64,000 nucleotides of DNA from Desulfarculaceae bacterium (GTDB lineage Bacteria; Desulfobacterota; Desulfarculia; Desulfarculales; Desulfarculaceae): positions 1 through 64,000 of the forward strand of contig JAIPDO010000001.1 of assembly GCA_021737645.1 (NCBI GenBank), written 5' to 3'. The notes under the pieces are model-generated. The model saw only the letters and a program-made list of their open reading frames with translations. It searched no databases and was not told the origin of the DNA. This document shows, piece by piece, positions 33,119 to 41,667 of this stretch. Position 1 is the stretch's first letter. Every line of letters begins with the position of its first letter. A program made the position numbers and the translations under genes.

Positions 33119-33814
33119 GTGGAACCCCTGGACAGCCGAGCGTTTTACGACCGGGTGGCCGGGGTCTACGACCAACGCTACGCCTATCCCCCGGCCCTGG
33201 GCCTACGCCAGGCCCTGTGGCTGGCCCGGATCTTCGCGCCGGGCACGGTGCTGGATTTGGGCTGCGGCACCGGCCGCATGCTGGGCCCCCTGGCTCAGGC
33301 CGGTTTCCGGCCGGTGGGCCTGGACTGCTCCCGAGCCATGCTGCGCCGGGCGCATCGCAAAACCGCGGCCCACTTGGTGCTGGCCGACGCCCGCCAGGGG
33401 CTGCCCTTCAGCGACGCCTCCCTGGATCTGGTCATCAGCCTGCACGCCACCCTGATCCATTTCACCAAATCCCAGGAATTGGAAAACCTGTTCGGCGAAC
33501 TCCGGCGGGTGCTGACTCCGGGCGGGGCCCTGGTGGTGGAGCTGCCCCACCCGGCGACCTACCCGGCCGAACCGGTGCCCGGAGCCTGGCGGGAATACCA
33601 ACCAGGCATGCGCTGCCGCACCGCCGGACCTGGCCTGGAGGAGATGAGCCTGGTTGAGGAAGGCGGTCTTTGCACCCTCATCCGGGTGCTCAGGGTAGCC
33701 GACGTAAAGAGGCTGTTCAGCGGATGGCGGCGGGTGGAGCTGCACCCCGGCTTTCGAGGAGGGAGCTTCCGGCCCGACCAGGGCGAGGTGATGGTGGTTG
33801 CGGCCTGGACCTAG
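33119..33814 (+). CDS. Class I SAM-dependent methyltransferase
   Basis: A 231-residue methyltransferase of the UbiE/Methyltransf_11 type. Motif I is VLDLGCGTGRMLGPLA, motif II FRPVGLDCSRAML and post-motif LPFSDASLDLVISLHATL. ELRRVLTPGGALVVE completes the core. GTG start overlapping no other gene. It is last in the gat transcript and ends four bases inside the convergent response-regulator gene. Acceptor molecule unknown. Confidence 0.88.
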   Translation: MEPLDSRAFYDRVAGVYDQRYAYPPALGLRQALWLARIFAPGTVLDLGCGTGRMLGPLAQAGFRPVGLDCSRAMLRRAHRKTAAHLVLADARQGLPFSDASLDLVISLHATLIHFTKSQELENLFGELRRVLTPGGALVVELPHPATYPAEPVPGAWREYQPGMRCRTAGPGLEEMSLVEEGGLCTLIRVLRVADVKRLFSGWRRVELHPGFRGGSFRPDQGEVMVVAAWT

Positions 33815-35157
33815 CCTATCTCATACTTCTTTAATTTGTAGGCCAGATTTGATTTGGTGAGCCCAAGTGCCTCGGCGGCATGGGAGGCCACGCCCCCCGC
33901 CTCGGACAAGGCCCTGACGATCATGCGCCGCTCCAGGTCTTCCAGGGCGTTGTTGAGGCTCATGTCCCGGGGTAGCTCGGTGGCCGAGGCGGCCTCTTGA
34001 CCGGGCCGTATCTCCAGGGGCAGATCGCCGGGAGTGATGCTGTCGCCGGCCAGGATCACCGCCCGCTCGATGGCGTTCTCCAACTCACGCACGTTGCCCG
34101 GCCAGGAGTGGCTGTAGATCAGCTCCATGGCCTGCTTGTCCACCTGAGGGGCCGGACGCCCCACCTCGGCGGCATACTTCTTTACAAAATGGGCCACCAG
34201 CACCGGCAAATCCTCGCGCCGCTGTGACAGGGGAGGCACGTCGATGCGCACCACGTTGAGGCGGTAAAAAAGGTCCTCGCGAAAATCGCCGGACTCCACC
34301 GCTTGGGTCAGGTCGCGGTTGGTGGCGGCCACGATGCGCACGTCCACGCTGAGCTGCAGATTGCCGCCCACCCGCTCGAAGGTGCGCTCTTGCAGCACCC
34401 TGAGAAGCTTCACCTGCAAGGAGAGGCTCATCTCCCCTACCTCGTCCAAAAAAAGGGTTCCGCCGTGGGCCATCTCAAAGCGTCCCTTGCGGCGGGAGGT
34501 GGCCCCGGTGAAGGCCCCCTTCTCGTGGCCGAAAAGCTCGCTCTCCAGCAGGGTCTCGGTCAGCGCCATGCAGTTCACCGCCACGAAGGGCTCTTCGGCC
34601 CGCGGCGAACGGGCGTGGATGGCCCGGGCGATAAGCTCCTTGCCCGTGCCGCTCTCGCCGGTGAGAAGCACTGTGGCCTTGGTGGCGGCCACCTTGTCGA
34701 TGAGCCCGTACACCTGGCGCATGGCCTTGCTGTCGCCGATGATCTCCCCGTAGCCCTGGAGCTCTTCCTTGAGCAGGCGGTTCTGGAAAAGCAGACGGCG
34801 CATCTTCAGCGCCTTTTGCACCGTTAAGAGCAGCTCGGTGTTTTCAAAAGGCTTGGAAATATAATCGGTGGCCCCGGACTTCATGGCCTCCACCGCGTTT
34901 TCCACGGTGCCATAGGCGGTCATTACGATGATCGGCATTTCATTGAAGCGGGCCTTGAGCCGCTGGATGAGGTCCAGGCCGCTCATCTGGGGCATGCGCA
35001 TGTCGGTGATTACCAGGTCCGGCTCTTCCTCGGCGGCCAGGGCCAGGGCCTGAGAGCCGTTCTGGGCGGTAAGCATCTCGTAGCCGTTGTCAGCCAAAAG
35101 GGCCTGCAACACCACCAGGTAGTTTTTTTCGTCATCGACTATGAGGATGCGTTCCAC
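33811..35157 (-). CDS. NtrC-family sigma-54-dependent response regulator
   Basis: A 448-residue regulator in three parts. The receiver domain has Asp in PDLVITDMRMPQMSG. The AAA+ domain has GESGTGKELIARAIH, the sigma-54 contact loop HEKGAFTGATSRRKG and the Walker B LFLDEVGEMS. A Fis-type helix-turn-helix lies at the C-terminus (ASHAAEALGLTKSNLAYKL). Start GTG 35157. It follows the histidine kinase gene by 22 bases and should be phosphorylated by it, then activate sigma-54 promoters elsewhere. Target genes are unknown; no convincing sigma-54 promoter was found in the window. Confidence 0.95.
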   Translation of the reverse strand: MERILIVDDEKNYLVVLQALLADNGYEMLTAQNGSQALALAAEEEPDLVITDMRMPQMSGLDLIQRLKARFNEMPIIVMTAYGTVENAVEAMKSGATDYISKPFENTELLLTVQKALKMRRLLFQNRLLKEELQGYGEIIGDSKAMRQVYGLIDKVAATKATVLLTGESGTGKELIARAIHARSPRAEEPFVAVNCMALTETLLESELFGHEKGAFTGATSRRKGRFEMAHGGTLFLDEVGEMSLSLQVKLLRVLQERTFERVGGNLQLSVDVRIVAATNRDLTQAVESGDFREDLFYRLNVVRIDVPPLSQRREDLPVLVAHFVKKYAAEVGRPAPQVDKQAMELIYSHSWPGNVRELENAIERAVILAGDSITPGDLPLEIRPGQEAASATELPRDMSLNNALEDLERRMIVRALSEAGGVASHAAEALGLTKSNLAYKLKKYEIG

Positions 35158-35179
35158 GCCATTAGCCTCTTTTAAATTT

Positions 35180-36631
35180 TCAGTGGCCGGCGGCCTGGGG
35201 CAGCAGCACCACCACCTTGGCCCCTCCCTGGGGGGTGTTGTCCAACTCGACCATGCCCCGGTGGCTGGCCATGATATTGCTCACGATGGACAAACCCAGG
35301 CCGGTGCCTTTTTCTTTGGTGGTGAAGAAGGGGTCCAGCAGGCTGCCCTTGGCCTCGGGGTCGAAACCGGGGCCGGTGTCGCTGACCACGATCTGTACGT
35401 AGGACCGTTCGCCCCGCTCCACCTGTTCGGTGGACACGCCCAGCACTCCGCCATGCTCCATGGCCTGCAAGGCGTTGTTGAAGATATTGAGGAAGGCCCG
35501 GTAGAGCAGGTCCTGATCGCCCAGCACCAGGACCGGCGCCCGCGGGTAGCGGGTCTCCACGCGCACCCCCAGGCGGTGGGCCTCCGGGGCCAGGAACTTG
35601 AGGTTGCGCTCCAGAACTTCCTCTATCTTCAGGGCTTCCAGACGGGGTTTTTGGGGACGGGCGAAATCCAAAAACTCGGTGACGATTTGGTTCAGGCGGC
35701 TGCTCTCTTCCACGATGACCCCGGCCAGGGGCTTGCTGCTCTCGTCCACCCGGCTGCCCAAAAGCTCGGCGGTGGAGCGCACGATGCCCAGGGGGTTGCG
35801 TATCTCGTGGGCCACGCCCGCCACCATGCGCCCCAGAGAGGCCAGGCGCTCGGCCTGGTTGAGCTGCTCCTCCAGGCGGGTCTGCAAGGCCGCCCGGCGT
35901 CCCATGATACGCTGGCCCCGGATGACGATGGAGCGCAGGATCACGAACAGCAAGGCCATCATCACCAACATGGTGGCCAGGATCAAAAGCTGGTTGATCC
36001 ACACCTCGCGGAACTCCTGGGACAGATCCAGAGTGATCTCGAACACTGCCCGGGGCGGGCCCAGCTCGGCGGTGCGGCGGCGCTCGTCGCGCAGGGGAAT
36101 GAAGGTCTTGAGCACTCTCTGCTCGCCGCCCGCCTGGAAGAAGTTGGGCGGCGGCTCGATAACGCTGACCGGCCTGCCGGATATGGCGCCCTGAAAGGCC
36201 TGACTCTCATCGCTCACCCGTCCGATGTAATCGGCCTGGGTGCTGTAAATGATGTTGCCTTCCAGGTCCAGGATGTTGACCTTTAACACGTGCAGGGAGT
36301 GAATGGTGTTCTTGACCACCGCGTCCAAAAGGGTGAACTGCTCGGGCTGGCCCACGTTGATGCCGCCGTGCTCGGTGATCGAGGGCACCACAAAGCGAGT
36401 CATCACCTGGTGGTTCAGGTTCTCGGCCAACAAAAGAGCGTACTGCTCCCGCTTACTGAGAAACAGCTCCGAGGCCCGGCGGCTCACCGCGGTGGAGATA
36501 AGCAGGCTGAACAACAGGATAATGATCAAGCTGGTCACCGAGAAATACTTGACCAGCTTGAAAGGCTTGGCAGCCTCGCTCTGGCTGAACTCCCCTGGCG
36601 GGGGCAGCGTGGCGGCAGCTTCTGTGCTCAA
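35180..36631 (-). CDS. Membrane histidine kinase, partner of the NtrC-type regulator
   Basis: A 483-residue sensor kinase. TM1 is near VTSLIIILLFSLLISTAV, then an extracytoplasmic sensor of about 150 residues (LDLEGNIIYSTQADYIG) and TM2 near LLILATMLVMMALLFVIL. HisKA has the phospho-His in GVAHEIRNPLGIV. The ATPase domain has NIFNNALQAM, VSDTGPGFDP and GTGLGLSIV. Start TTG 36631 after AGGAG. It lies nine bases downstream of glucose-6-phosphate isomerase and 22 bases before the regulator, so the three are co-transcribed. The sensed signal is unknown. Confidence 0.95.
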   Translation of the reverse strand: MSTEAAATLPPPGEFSQSEAAKPFKLVKYFSVTSLIIILLFSLLISTAVSRRASELFLSKREQYALLLAENLNHQVMTRFVVPSITEHGGINVGQPEQFTLLDAVVKNTIHSLHVLKVNILDLEGNIIYSTQADYIGRVSDESQAFQGAISGRPVSVIEPPPNFFQAGGEQRVLKTFIPLRDERRRTAELGPPRAVFEITLDLSQEFREVWINQLLILATMLVMMALLFVILRSIVIRGQRIMGRRAALQTRLEEQLNQAERLASLGRMVAGVAHEIRNPLGIVRSTAELLGSRVDESSKPLAGVIVEESSRLNQIVTEFLDFARPQKPRLEALKIEEVLERNLKFLAPEAHRLGVRVETRYPRAPVLVLGDQDLLYRAFLNIFNNALQAMEHGGVLGVSTEQVERGERSYVQIVVSDTGPGFDPEAKGSLLDPFFTTKEKGTGLGLSIVSNIMASHRGMVELDNTPQGGAKVVVLLPQAAGH

Positions 36632-36640
36632 GCCGTTCTC

Positions 36641-38041
36641 CTAAACAAGGTACTGATCGCCGGCGTCCAGGGATTGCATCTGCTTGGCTTCGGCCTCAAA
36701 GCCTTTGCGCCCCATGAGGCCGTAGGAGAGCTTCTTGCTTAGCTCCACCCCTGGCTGGTCCAGAGGGTTGATGTTCATCAGCCCTCCGGTCATCACCGTG
36801 GCCAACTCCAGCAGGTATAGCACCTCGCCCAACACCTCGGGGCCGATGCCCGGCAGGCGCAGGCTGTAGCTGGGCCGTCCCTGGCTGGCCAAGGCGGCGG
36901 CGGTGGCCTGGGCCTCGGCCTGGACCAGCTCGGCCAGGGAGCGTCCGCCCAGGTAAGACAAGGCGTCTATGCGGGGATAAAGGTCGGGGATGGACAGGTC
37001 GCGGCCGTAGTTGCCCAGAGTGAGGAACATGATCAGCTTGTCCTGGGGCCCCTCCATGTAGAGCTGTAGCTGGCTGTGTTGGTCCGTTGCCCCGATGGCC
37101 GCCACCGGGGTCTGGCCCAGGTTTACCATGGAGCCGTCAAGGGCCTGGGCCTTGCCCAGGGACTCGGCCCAAAGCTGGGCGAACCACTGCGCCAGGCCGA
37201 ACAGGTCGGTGGCATAGGGCATCATCACCAGAATGTTGCGCTCCCGCTGGTAAAAGCCGAAGTTCAAAGCGGCCAGCATGTAGGCCGGGTTCTTGGTGGT
37301 CTCCGGGCTCTTGCAAGCCTCGGCCATGGCCCCGGCGCCTGCCAGCAGGGCTTGGATGTCGTGACCGGCGCAGGCCAGGGGGAAAAGGCCCACCGGGCTG
37401 AGCACCGAATAGCGCCCGCCAACGTTGGGCGGCACGCTGAGGATCGGCACCGGCTCGTCCTTGGCGATAAGCCTGAGGTTGCCCTTTTCCGGGTCAGTGA
37501 TGAACACCAAACGCCTGAGGGCCTCTTCCTTACCCAGGCGGCGCTCCAACAGCTCCTTGACCACCAGAAACTGGCTCATGGTCTCCGCCGTGGAGCCGCT
37601 CTTGCTGATCACCGCGAAGGCGGTGCGCTCCAAGTCCACGCGGTCCAGCATGGCCCCGAAAAAACGGGGGTCGCTGTTGTCGGCCACGAACAGGCGCATG
37701 CCTCCGGGTCCGGCGGGCTGGGCATAGCGCAGGGCCCCCTTGAGGGCCATGTCCACAGCGGTGGCCCCCAGGGCGCTTCCCCCGATGCCCAACACCACCA
37801 GGTCGTCGGCAATGGAACTCAGCCGCGCAGCTTGTTCCAGTATGGTTTCGAGCAACTCAGGGGACTGATCCGGCAGGTCCATGAAACCCAGCTCGCCTGC
37901 TTGGCGCTGTTCGCCCAGGTGTTGGTGCACCTGAGCCACCTTGGCGGAAAGTTCGCCCAGTTCCTTGTCGCCAAGTCCCTGGGCCCCTATCACTTTGCCG
38001 AGGCAATAGGCATAGTCGAGCTTAACCCCTCGTTTGGCCAT
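36641..38041 (-). CDS. pgi: Glucose-6-phosphate isomerase
   Basis: A 466-residue PGI of the shorter bacterial type, which interconverts glucose-6-phosphate and fructose-6-phosphate. VLGIGGSALGATAVDMAL binds phosphate, AVISKSGSTAETMSQFLV is the second phosphate loop, GGRYSVLSPVG the PGI signature, and the C-terminal KKLSYGLMGRKGFE region carries the catalytic Lys. The catalytic Glu region is QLWAESLGK. ATG 38041. It heads a transcript with the two-component system, an unusual coupling for a central metabolic gene. Confidence 0.95.
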   Translation of the reverse strand: MAKRGVKLDYAYCLGKVIGAQGLGDKELGELSAKVAQVHQHLGEQRQAGELGFMDLPDQSPELLETILEQAARLSSIADDLVVLGIGGSALGATAVDMALKGALRYAQPAGPGGMRLFVADNSDPRFFGAMLDRVDLERTAFAVISKSGSTAETMSQFLVVKELLERRLGKEEALRRLVFITDPEKGNLRLIAKDEPVPILSVPPNVGGRYSVLSPVGLFPLACAGHDIQALLAGAGAMAEACKSPETTKNPAYMLAALNFGFYQRERNILVMMPYATDLFGLAQWFAQLWAESLGKAQALDGSMVNLGQTPVAAIGATDQHSQLQLYMEGPQDKLIMFLTLGNYGRDLSIPDLYPRIDALSYLGGRSLAELVQAEAQATAAALASQGRPSYSLRLPGIGPEVLGEVLYLLELATVMTGGLMNINPLDQPGVELSKKLSYGLMGRKGFEAEAKQMQSLDAGDQYLV

Positions 38042-38173
38042 AACCGCTTATCCTTTCGAGCTTGTTCCCGCCCATCGGCCGCGGGTCTTGAGCTGTCTAC
38101 AGCTGATTACTGGTCGAGTTGATTATACGTTGCCGGCCGGGCCCTCTCAAGGCTAAGGATAGTATCAATAAAT

Positions 38174-38202
38174 TTGACAAAAAATCCCAAAAGCGCTATT
38201 AG
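38174..38202 (+). promoter_or_regulatory. Sigma-70 promoter
   Basis: TTGACA (38174-38179), a 17-base spacer and TATTAG (38197-38202) form a near-consensus promoter in an AT-rich patch. It drives the 81-residue gene downstream. An apparent TTG start in frame at 38174 is actually the -35 box and should not be used as a start codon. Confidence 0.75.
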
Positions 38203-38266
38203 AATGAAATTAAATTCATTTAGCCTTATCGATGTAGCTGTAGTCAATCTTACCATGGAGGTAAGC

Positions 38267-38512
38267 GTGCGGGAGATGGTGGATCATCTAGCGGACCAGA
38301 TATTGGATCTGGACGCCGACGAACTCAACGAACTTCTGCCCGAAATGCAGCACCGCATGGAACACTGTGATAACTCTCAAGAATGGGAGCGTTCGGTTAT
38401 CACTTTCTTCCTGATCAACGCGGTGCGCTTCAAGTGTTCCCTGGCCAGTAAACATGCCCAGAAAAACTGTCCCCAGATCGAGGAACACCCCAAACTAAGG
38501 CTGGTCAAGTAG
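38267..38512 (+). CDS. Hypothetical small helical protein, 81 aa
   Basis: A small acidic, largely helical protein beginning MREMVDHLADQILDLDADEL (GTG start) and ending HPKLRLVK. Start GTG 38267 is chosen because GGAGG lies five bases upstream and a good promoter sits further up. Three Cys (EHCDN, FKCSL, KNCPQ) are spaced too far apart for a classical zinc finger. No family recognised. The gene overlaps the end of the convergent rarA by eight bases. Its strong promoter suggests real expression. Function unknown. Confidence 0.6.
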   Translation: MREMVDHLADQILDLDADELNELLPEMQHRMEHCDNSQEWERSVITFFLINAVRFKCSLASKHAQKNCPQIEEHPKLRLVK

Positions 38513-39866
38513 ACGGGTCTTTTTTCTTGTCCTGGGCCAGCCGGGCCTTTGCCTGCCTGAGCTTCTCCAGACGCTCTGCTAAAAATTTTTCTCTGCCCCG
38601 TTGGCTGGGCCGGTAATAGCGCCGGCCCTTGAGGCGTTCGGGCATGAACTCCTGGGCCACCACCGCGTCGGCGAAGTCGTGCGGGTACTGGTAGTCCTTG
38701 CCGTAGCCCAGGCCCTTCATGAGCTTGGTGGAAGGGTTGCGAATGTGCAGCGGCACTTCCAGGGGACCCAACTCCTTGGCGTCCTTCTTGGCCGCCAGAA
38801 AGGCCATGTACACCGCGTTGGTCTTGGGAGCCAGGGCCAGATATACCACCGCCTGGGCGATGGGCAGCTCCCCCTCGGGCCGCCCCATGAGGTCATAGGC
38901 CTTCAGGGCGGCCATGACCTGGTTCAGGGCGTAGGGATCGGCCAGGCCCACGTCCTCGCAGGCGAAGTTGGTCAGGCGCCGCAAGATGTAGTGGGGATCT
39001 TCCCCGGCGGCCAGCATGCGCGAAAGCCAGTACAGGGCCGCGTCCGGGTCCGAACCCCTGAGGGACTTGTGCAGGGCGCTGATGAGGTTGTAATGCTCTT
39101 CCCCGGCCTTGTCGTAGCGCAGGGCCTTTTGCCCCACCGCCTCCTCGGCCAAGGTTAGGTCGATAAGCTTGCCCCCGCCCTTGCCCAGGGGGGCCGCCGC
39201 CGCGGCCACCTCCAGGGCCACCAGCAAGCGGCGGGCGTCGCCAAAGGCTGCGTTTACCAGATGCTCGGCCGCCTCGGGAGTTAGCTCCACCCCCAAGCCG
39301 CCCAGCCCCTGTTCCGAATCGTTGAGCGCACGATCCAAAATGGGCCGCAGCTCCTCCGGCCCCAGAGGGTGCAGCACCATGACCCTGAGCCGCGACAGCA
39401 AGGCCGGGATGATTTCGAAGCTGGGGTTCTCGGTGGTGGCCCCCAGCAAGGTGATGACCCCTGACTCCACGTGGGGCAAAAAGGCGTCCTGCTGGGCCTT
39501 GTTGAAGCGGTGGATCTCATCCACGAACAACACGGTGCGCCGGCCGCTCTTGAGCATCACCCGGGCCTCTTCCACCACCCGGCGCACCTCGCCCACCCCG
39601 GACAGCACCGCCGAGAACTCCACGAAGCGGTAATCCCAGGAGCGGGCCAAGATGCGGGCCAGGGTGGTCTTGCCCGTGCCCGGCGGGCCCCAGAAAATCA
39701 GGGAGGCCGAGCGCCCCGGCCCCATGAGCTTTTGCAGCGGCTTGTCCGAGCCCAGCAAGTGCTCCTGGCCCGAGTACTCCTCCAAATTCTTGGGGCGCAT
39801 GCGCTCGGCCAGTGGCACGGCCATGGCCGCGGCTTGAGACTCCTGGGTATCGTCGAACAAACTCAA
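38505..39866 (-). CDS. rarA: Replication-associated recombination protein A (AAA+ ATPase)
   Basis: A 453-residue RarA/MgsA, related to clamp-loader ATPases, acting at stalled replication forks. Walker A is FWGPPGTGKTTLARILA, Walker B LFVDEIHRFNKAQQDAFL and sensor-1 LLGATTENPSFEI. The C-terminal tetramer domain has SALHKSLRGSDPDAALYWL and GLGYGKDYQYPHDF. Start TTG 39866, preceded by AAGGAG and overlapping the patatin stop as TTGA, which supports coupled translation. A frame 14 codons longer is inside the patatin gene and has no site. Confidence 0.96.
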   Translation of the reverse strand: MSLFDDTQESQAAAMAVPLAERMRPKNLEEYSGQEHLLGSDKPLQKLMGPGRSASLIFWGPPGTGKTTLARILARSWDYRFVEFSAVLSGVGEVRRVVEEARVMLKSGRRTVLFVDEIHRFNKAQQDAFLPHVESGVITLLGATTENPSFEIIPALLSRLRVMVLHPLGPEELRPILDRALNDSEQGLGGLGVELTPEAAEHLVNAAFGDARRLLVALEVAAAAAPLGKGGGKLIDLTLAEEAVGQKALRYDKAGEEHYNLISALHKSLRGSDPDAALYWLSRMLAAGEDPHYILRRLTNFACEDVGLADPYALNQVMAALKAYDLMGRPEGELPIAQAVVYLALAPKTNAVYMAFLAAKKDAKELGPLEVPLHIRNPSTKLMKGLGYGKDYQYPHDFADAVVAQEFMPERLKGRRYYRPSQRGREKFLAERLEKLRQAKARLAQDKKKDPST

Positions 39867-40792
39867 GACGATCTCCTTGCGCCTCGGCCCAAAGCCCGGC
39901 GCCACCACGGTGCCTGGGGCTTGAGTATAGCCTCAATCTTATCCCAGGCCTGCTCCGCGGCTTTGGCCCCCTGCTCCATGATCCAGGCGGACTGGCTGAA
40001 ATCAGCCCAGTGCACGTCTTCCAAGGCGGGGCGCAGCACCAGCTCAGCCAGGTTGCACAGCATCTCGGCCAAATGATAGCCCTGTATCTCGGTGGCCCGG
40101 AGATAATACTCCAGTGACTGACCCGGCAGATCCTGGGTGCCGATCTGCCGGTCCACGTTGATCGCCATCACCGGGACGGGAGCCAGGCGGCGGGCAACAG
40201 GGGTGGGGACCAGGCAGGAAGCCCCGCCGTCCACCAAATAGCGTCCGTTTATCCTCACCGGGGCAGCCACTCCGGGCACCGAGCAACTGGCCAGCACCGC
40301 CCGGCGCATGTCGCCTTTATCCAGAACCACCACCTGGCCGCTTTTTACGTCCGTGGTCACGGCGGCGAAAGGAATATAGGTGTCCTCCAGACGAACCGAT
40401 GGCAGGAAAAAGTCCACCATCTCCCGAAAAAAATCACCACCCATCAAGGAATCGTCCAAAAAAATGGACTTTACCAAAAGGCCTTGGCAATAAAGGCGGG
40501 CCAGCTTGTCGGTCAGGCCCAGGCAGGCCTCCTCACCGCCGCCGCCCAGGGCCTTGAGGCGGGGATGACGGGCCAGTGGGCTGCCCGCGAATTCCATTAC
40601 CCGCTGGCGCATTTCCTCGTAGGTGAAACCCAGGGCAATACCCGCCCCGGCCACCGCGCCGGAACTGGTGCCCGCTATGCCCCGGATGGGAACTCCCCGA
40701 TCTTGCAGGACATGGAAAACGCCCACATGGGCGAAGCCCCGCGCCCCGCCGCCACCCAGGGCCAAAGTAAAACCGGTGTCCGAGTTTTTCAT
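39863..40792 (-). CDS. Patatin-like phospholipase (RssA-type)
   Basis: A 309-residue serine hydrolase of the patatin family. The glycine-rich oxyanion loop is LALGGGGARGFAHVG, the nucleophile elbow GIAGTSSGAVAG, and the catalytic Asp is in LVDGGAS, so the Ser-Asp dyad is complete. It should cleave acyl chains from membrane lipids. ATG 40792 is preferred over a start 21 codons upstream. It is followed by rarA with overlapping stop and start. No signal peptide; cytoplasmic or membrane-associated. Confidence 0.92.
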   Translation of the reverse strand: MKNSDTGFTLALGGGGARGFAHVGVFHVLQDRGVPIRGIAGTSSGAVAGAGIALGFTYEEMRQRVMEFAGSPLARHPRLKALGGGGEEACLGLTDKLARLYCQGLLVKSIFLDDSLMGGDFFREMVDFFLPSVRLEDTYIPFAAVTTDVKSGQVVVLDKGDMRRAVLASCSVPGVAAPVRINGRYLVDGGASCLVPTPVARRLAPVPVMAINVDRQIGTQDLPGQSLEYYLRATEIQGYHLAEMLCNLAELVLRPALEDVHWADFSQSAWIMEQGAKAAEQAWDKIEAILKPQAPWWRRALGRGARRSS

Positions 40793-40909
40793 AAAAAAAT
40801 GATACACCCCAATTAATCGCTTTACAGCTTGTAACTGTATGGCTATATTTACCAACTGCTTCCACTGTGAAGCGGCGGACAGCTAAGATGTCAAACTATG
40901 CTATAGAGG

Positions 40910-41128
40910 GTGGTGATTACTGTGCAAGTCCATGTAGTGGACAACAATGTCGAGAAGGCCATCAAGGTTCTCAAGCGCAAGCTTACCAAGGAGGGCGTTT
41001 TCCGTCAGCTAAAGGAAAAACGTTGGCATGAAAAGCCCTCTGATATGCGCCGACGCAAAGAGCGTCAAGCGCGCCGTCGCCTGCGCCGCCAGATGGCCAG
41101 GGCTCGAGCCCGCACTCCTCGCGGTTAA
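40910..41128 (+). CDS. rpsU: Ribosomal protein S21
   Basis: A small, very basic ribosomal protein of up to 72 residues. DNNVEKAIKVLKRKLTKEG and FRQLKEKRWHEKPSDMRRR match bS21, ending in an Arg-rich tail (ARRRLRRQMARARA). The start could be any of the GTG codons at 40910, 40913 or 40922; GAGGGTGG lies best for the last. It is monocistronic, divergent from the patatin gene and followed by a GC-rich hairpin. Confidence 0.93.
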   Translation: MVITVQVHVVDNNVEKAIKVLKRKLTKEGVFRQLKEKRWHEKPSDMRRRKERQARRRLRRQMARARARTPRG

Positions 41129-41149
41129 AAGCCAGCTCGCATACGAATC

Positions 41150-41178
41150 AGCGGCCGCTCCCGCGTGGGGCGGCCGCT
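41150..41178 (+). terminator. Stem-loop after rpsU
   Basis: AGCGGCCGC and GCGGCCGCT form a 9-base-pair stem with an 11-base loop, 21 bases past the rpsU stop. The flank TTCGTC is poor in U, so termination may be incomplete. Confidence 0.5.
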
Positions 41179-41255
41179 TCGTCATGTCCAAATACTGGCG
41201 TCCGGGCCCTGAGGGCTCCATACTATCGTGAACCCGCATGGAAAATGGAGCGGGC

Positions 41256-41651
41256 ATGATATCAGACAGGTACCTAACCGGCTGGAAAATGCTGGCTGAA
41301 ATCGACGGCGAGCAGGGAGAAAAAGTCGTTGAGGCCCTCAAAGACATTTCTCCCGATTTTGCGGACCTGTTGATCGAATTTCCCTTCGGCGATGTCTATT
41401 CCCGGCCGGGCCTGGATCTAAAATCCCGCGAGGTTGCCACGGTGGCGGCCTTGACTGCCATGGGCACCGCCGCGCCGCAGTTGAAAGTGCACATTCACGG
41501 CGCTCTCAATGTTGGCTGCTCCCGCCGGGAAATCATCGAAATTATGATTCAGATGTCAATTTATGCGGGATTCCCCGCCGCCTTGAACGGCCTGTTCGCG
41601 GCCAAAGAGGTCTTTGACCAGCGGGACGCCCAAGCAAGTCAATCCGAATAA
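41256..41651 (+). CDS. Carboxymuconolactone decarboxylase / AhpD-like protein
   Basis: A 131-residue all-helical protein of the CMD family. LDLKSREVATVAALTAMG, VHIHGALNVGCSRREIIEIM and YAGFPAALNGLFAAKEVF fit the core. Only one Cys is found (GCSRRE), without the CxxC of peroxidase-type AhpD, so the decarboxylase-like branch is more likely. Start ATG 41256 with GGAGCGGGC upstream; the preceding in-frame ATG at 41238 forms part of that ribosome site. Reaction unknown. Confidence 0.85.
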   Translation: MISDRYLTGWKMLAEIDGEQGEKVVEALKDISPDFADLLIEFPFGDVYSRPGLDLKSREVATVAALTAMGTAAPQLKVHIHGALNVGCSRREIIEIMIQMSIYAGFPAALNGLFAAKEVFDQRDAQASQSE

Positions 41652-41667
41652 CGAGTTGACTCCCTAA

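Noticed and set aside
40800-40910. TTGACA on the minus strand upstream of the patatin gene
   Set aside because: At the correct spacing the -10 position reads TTCACA, which is too poor to call a promoter.
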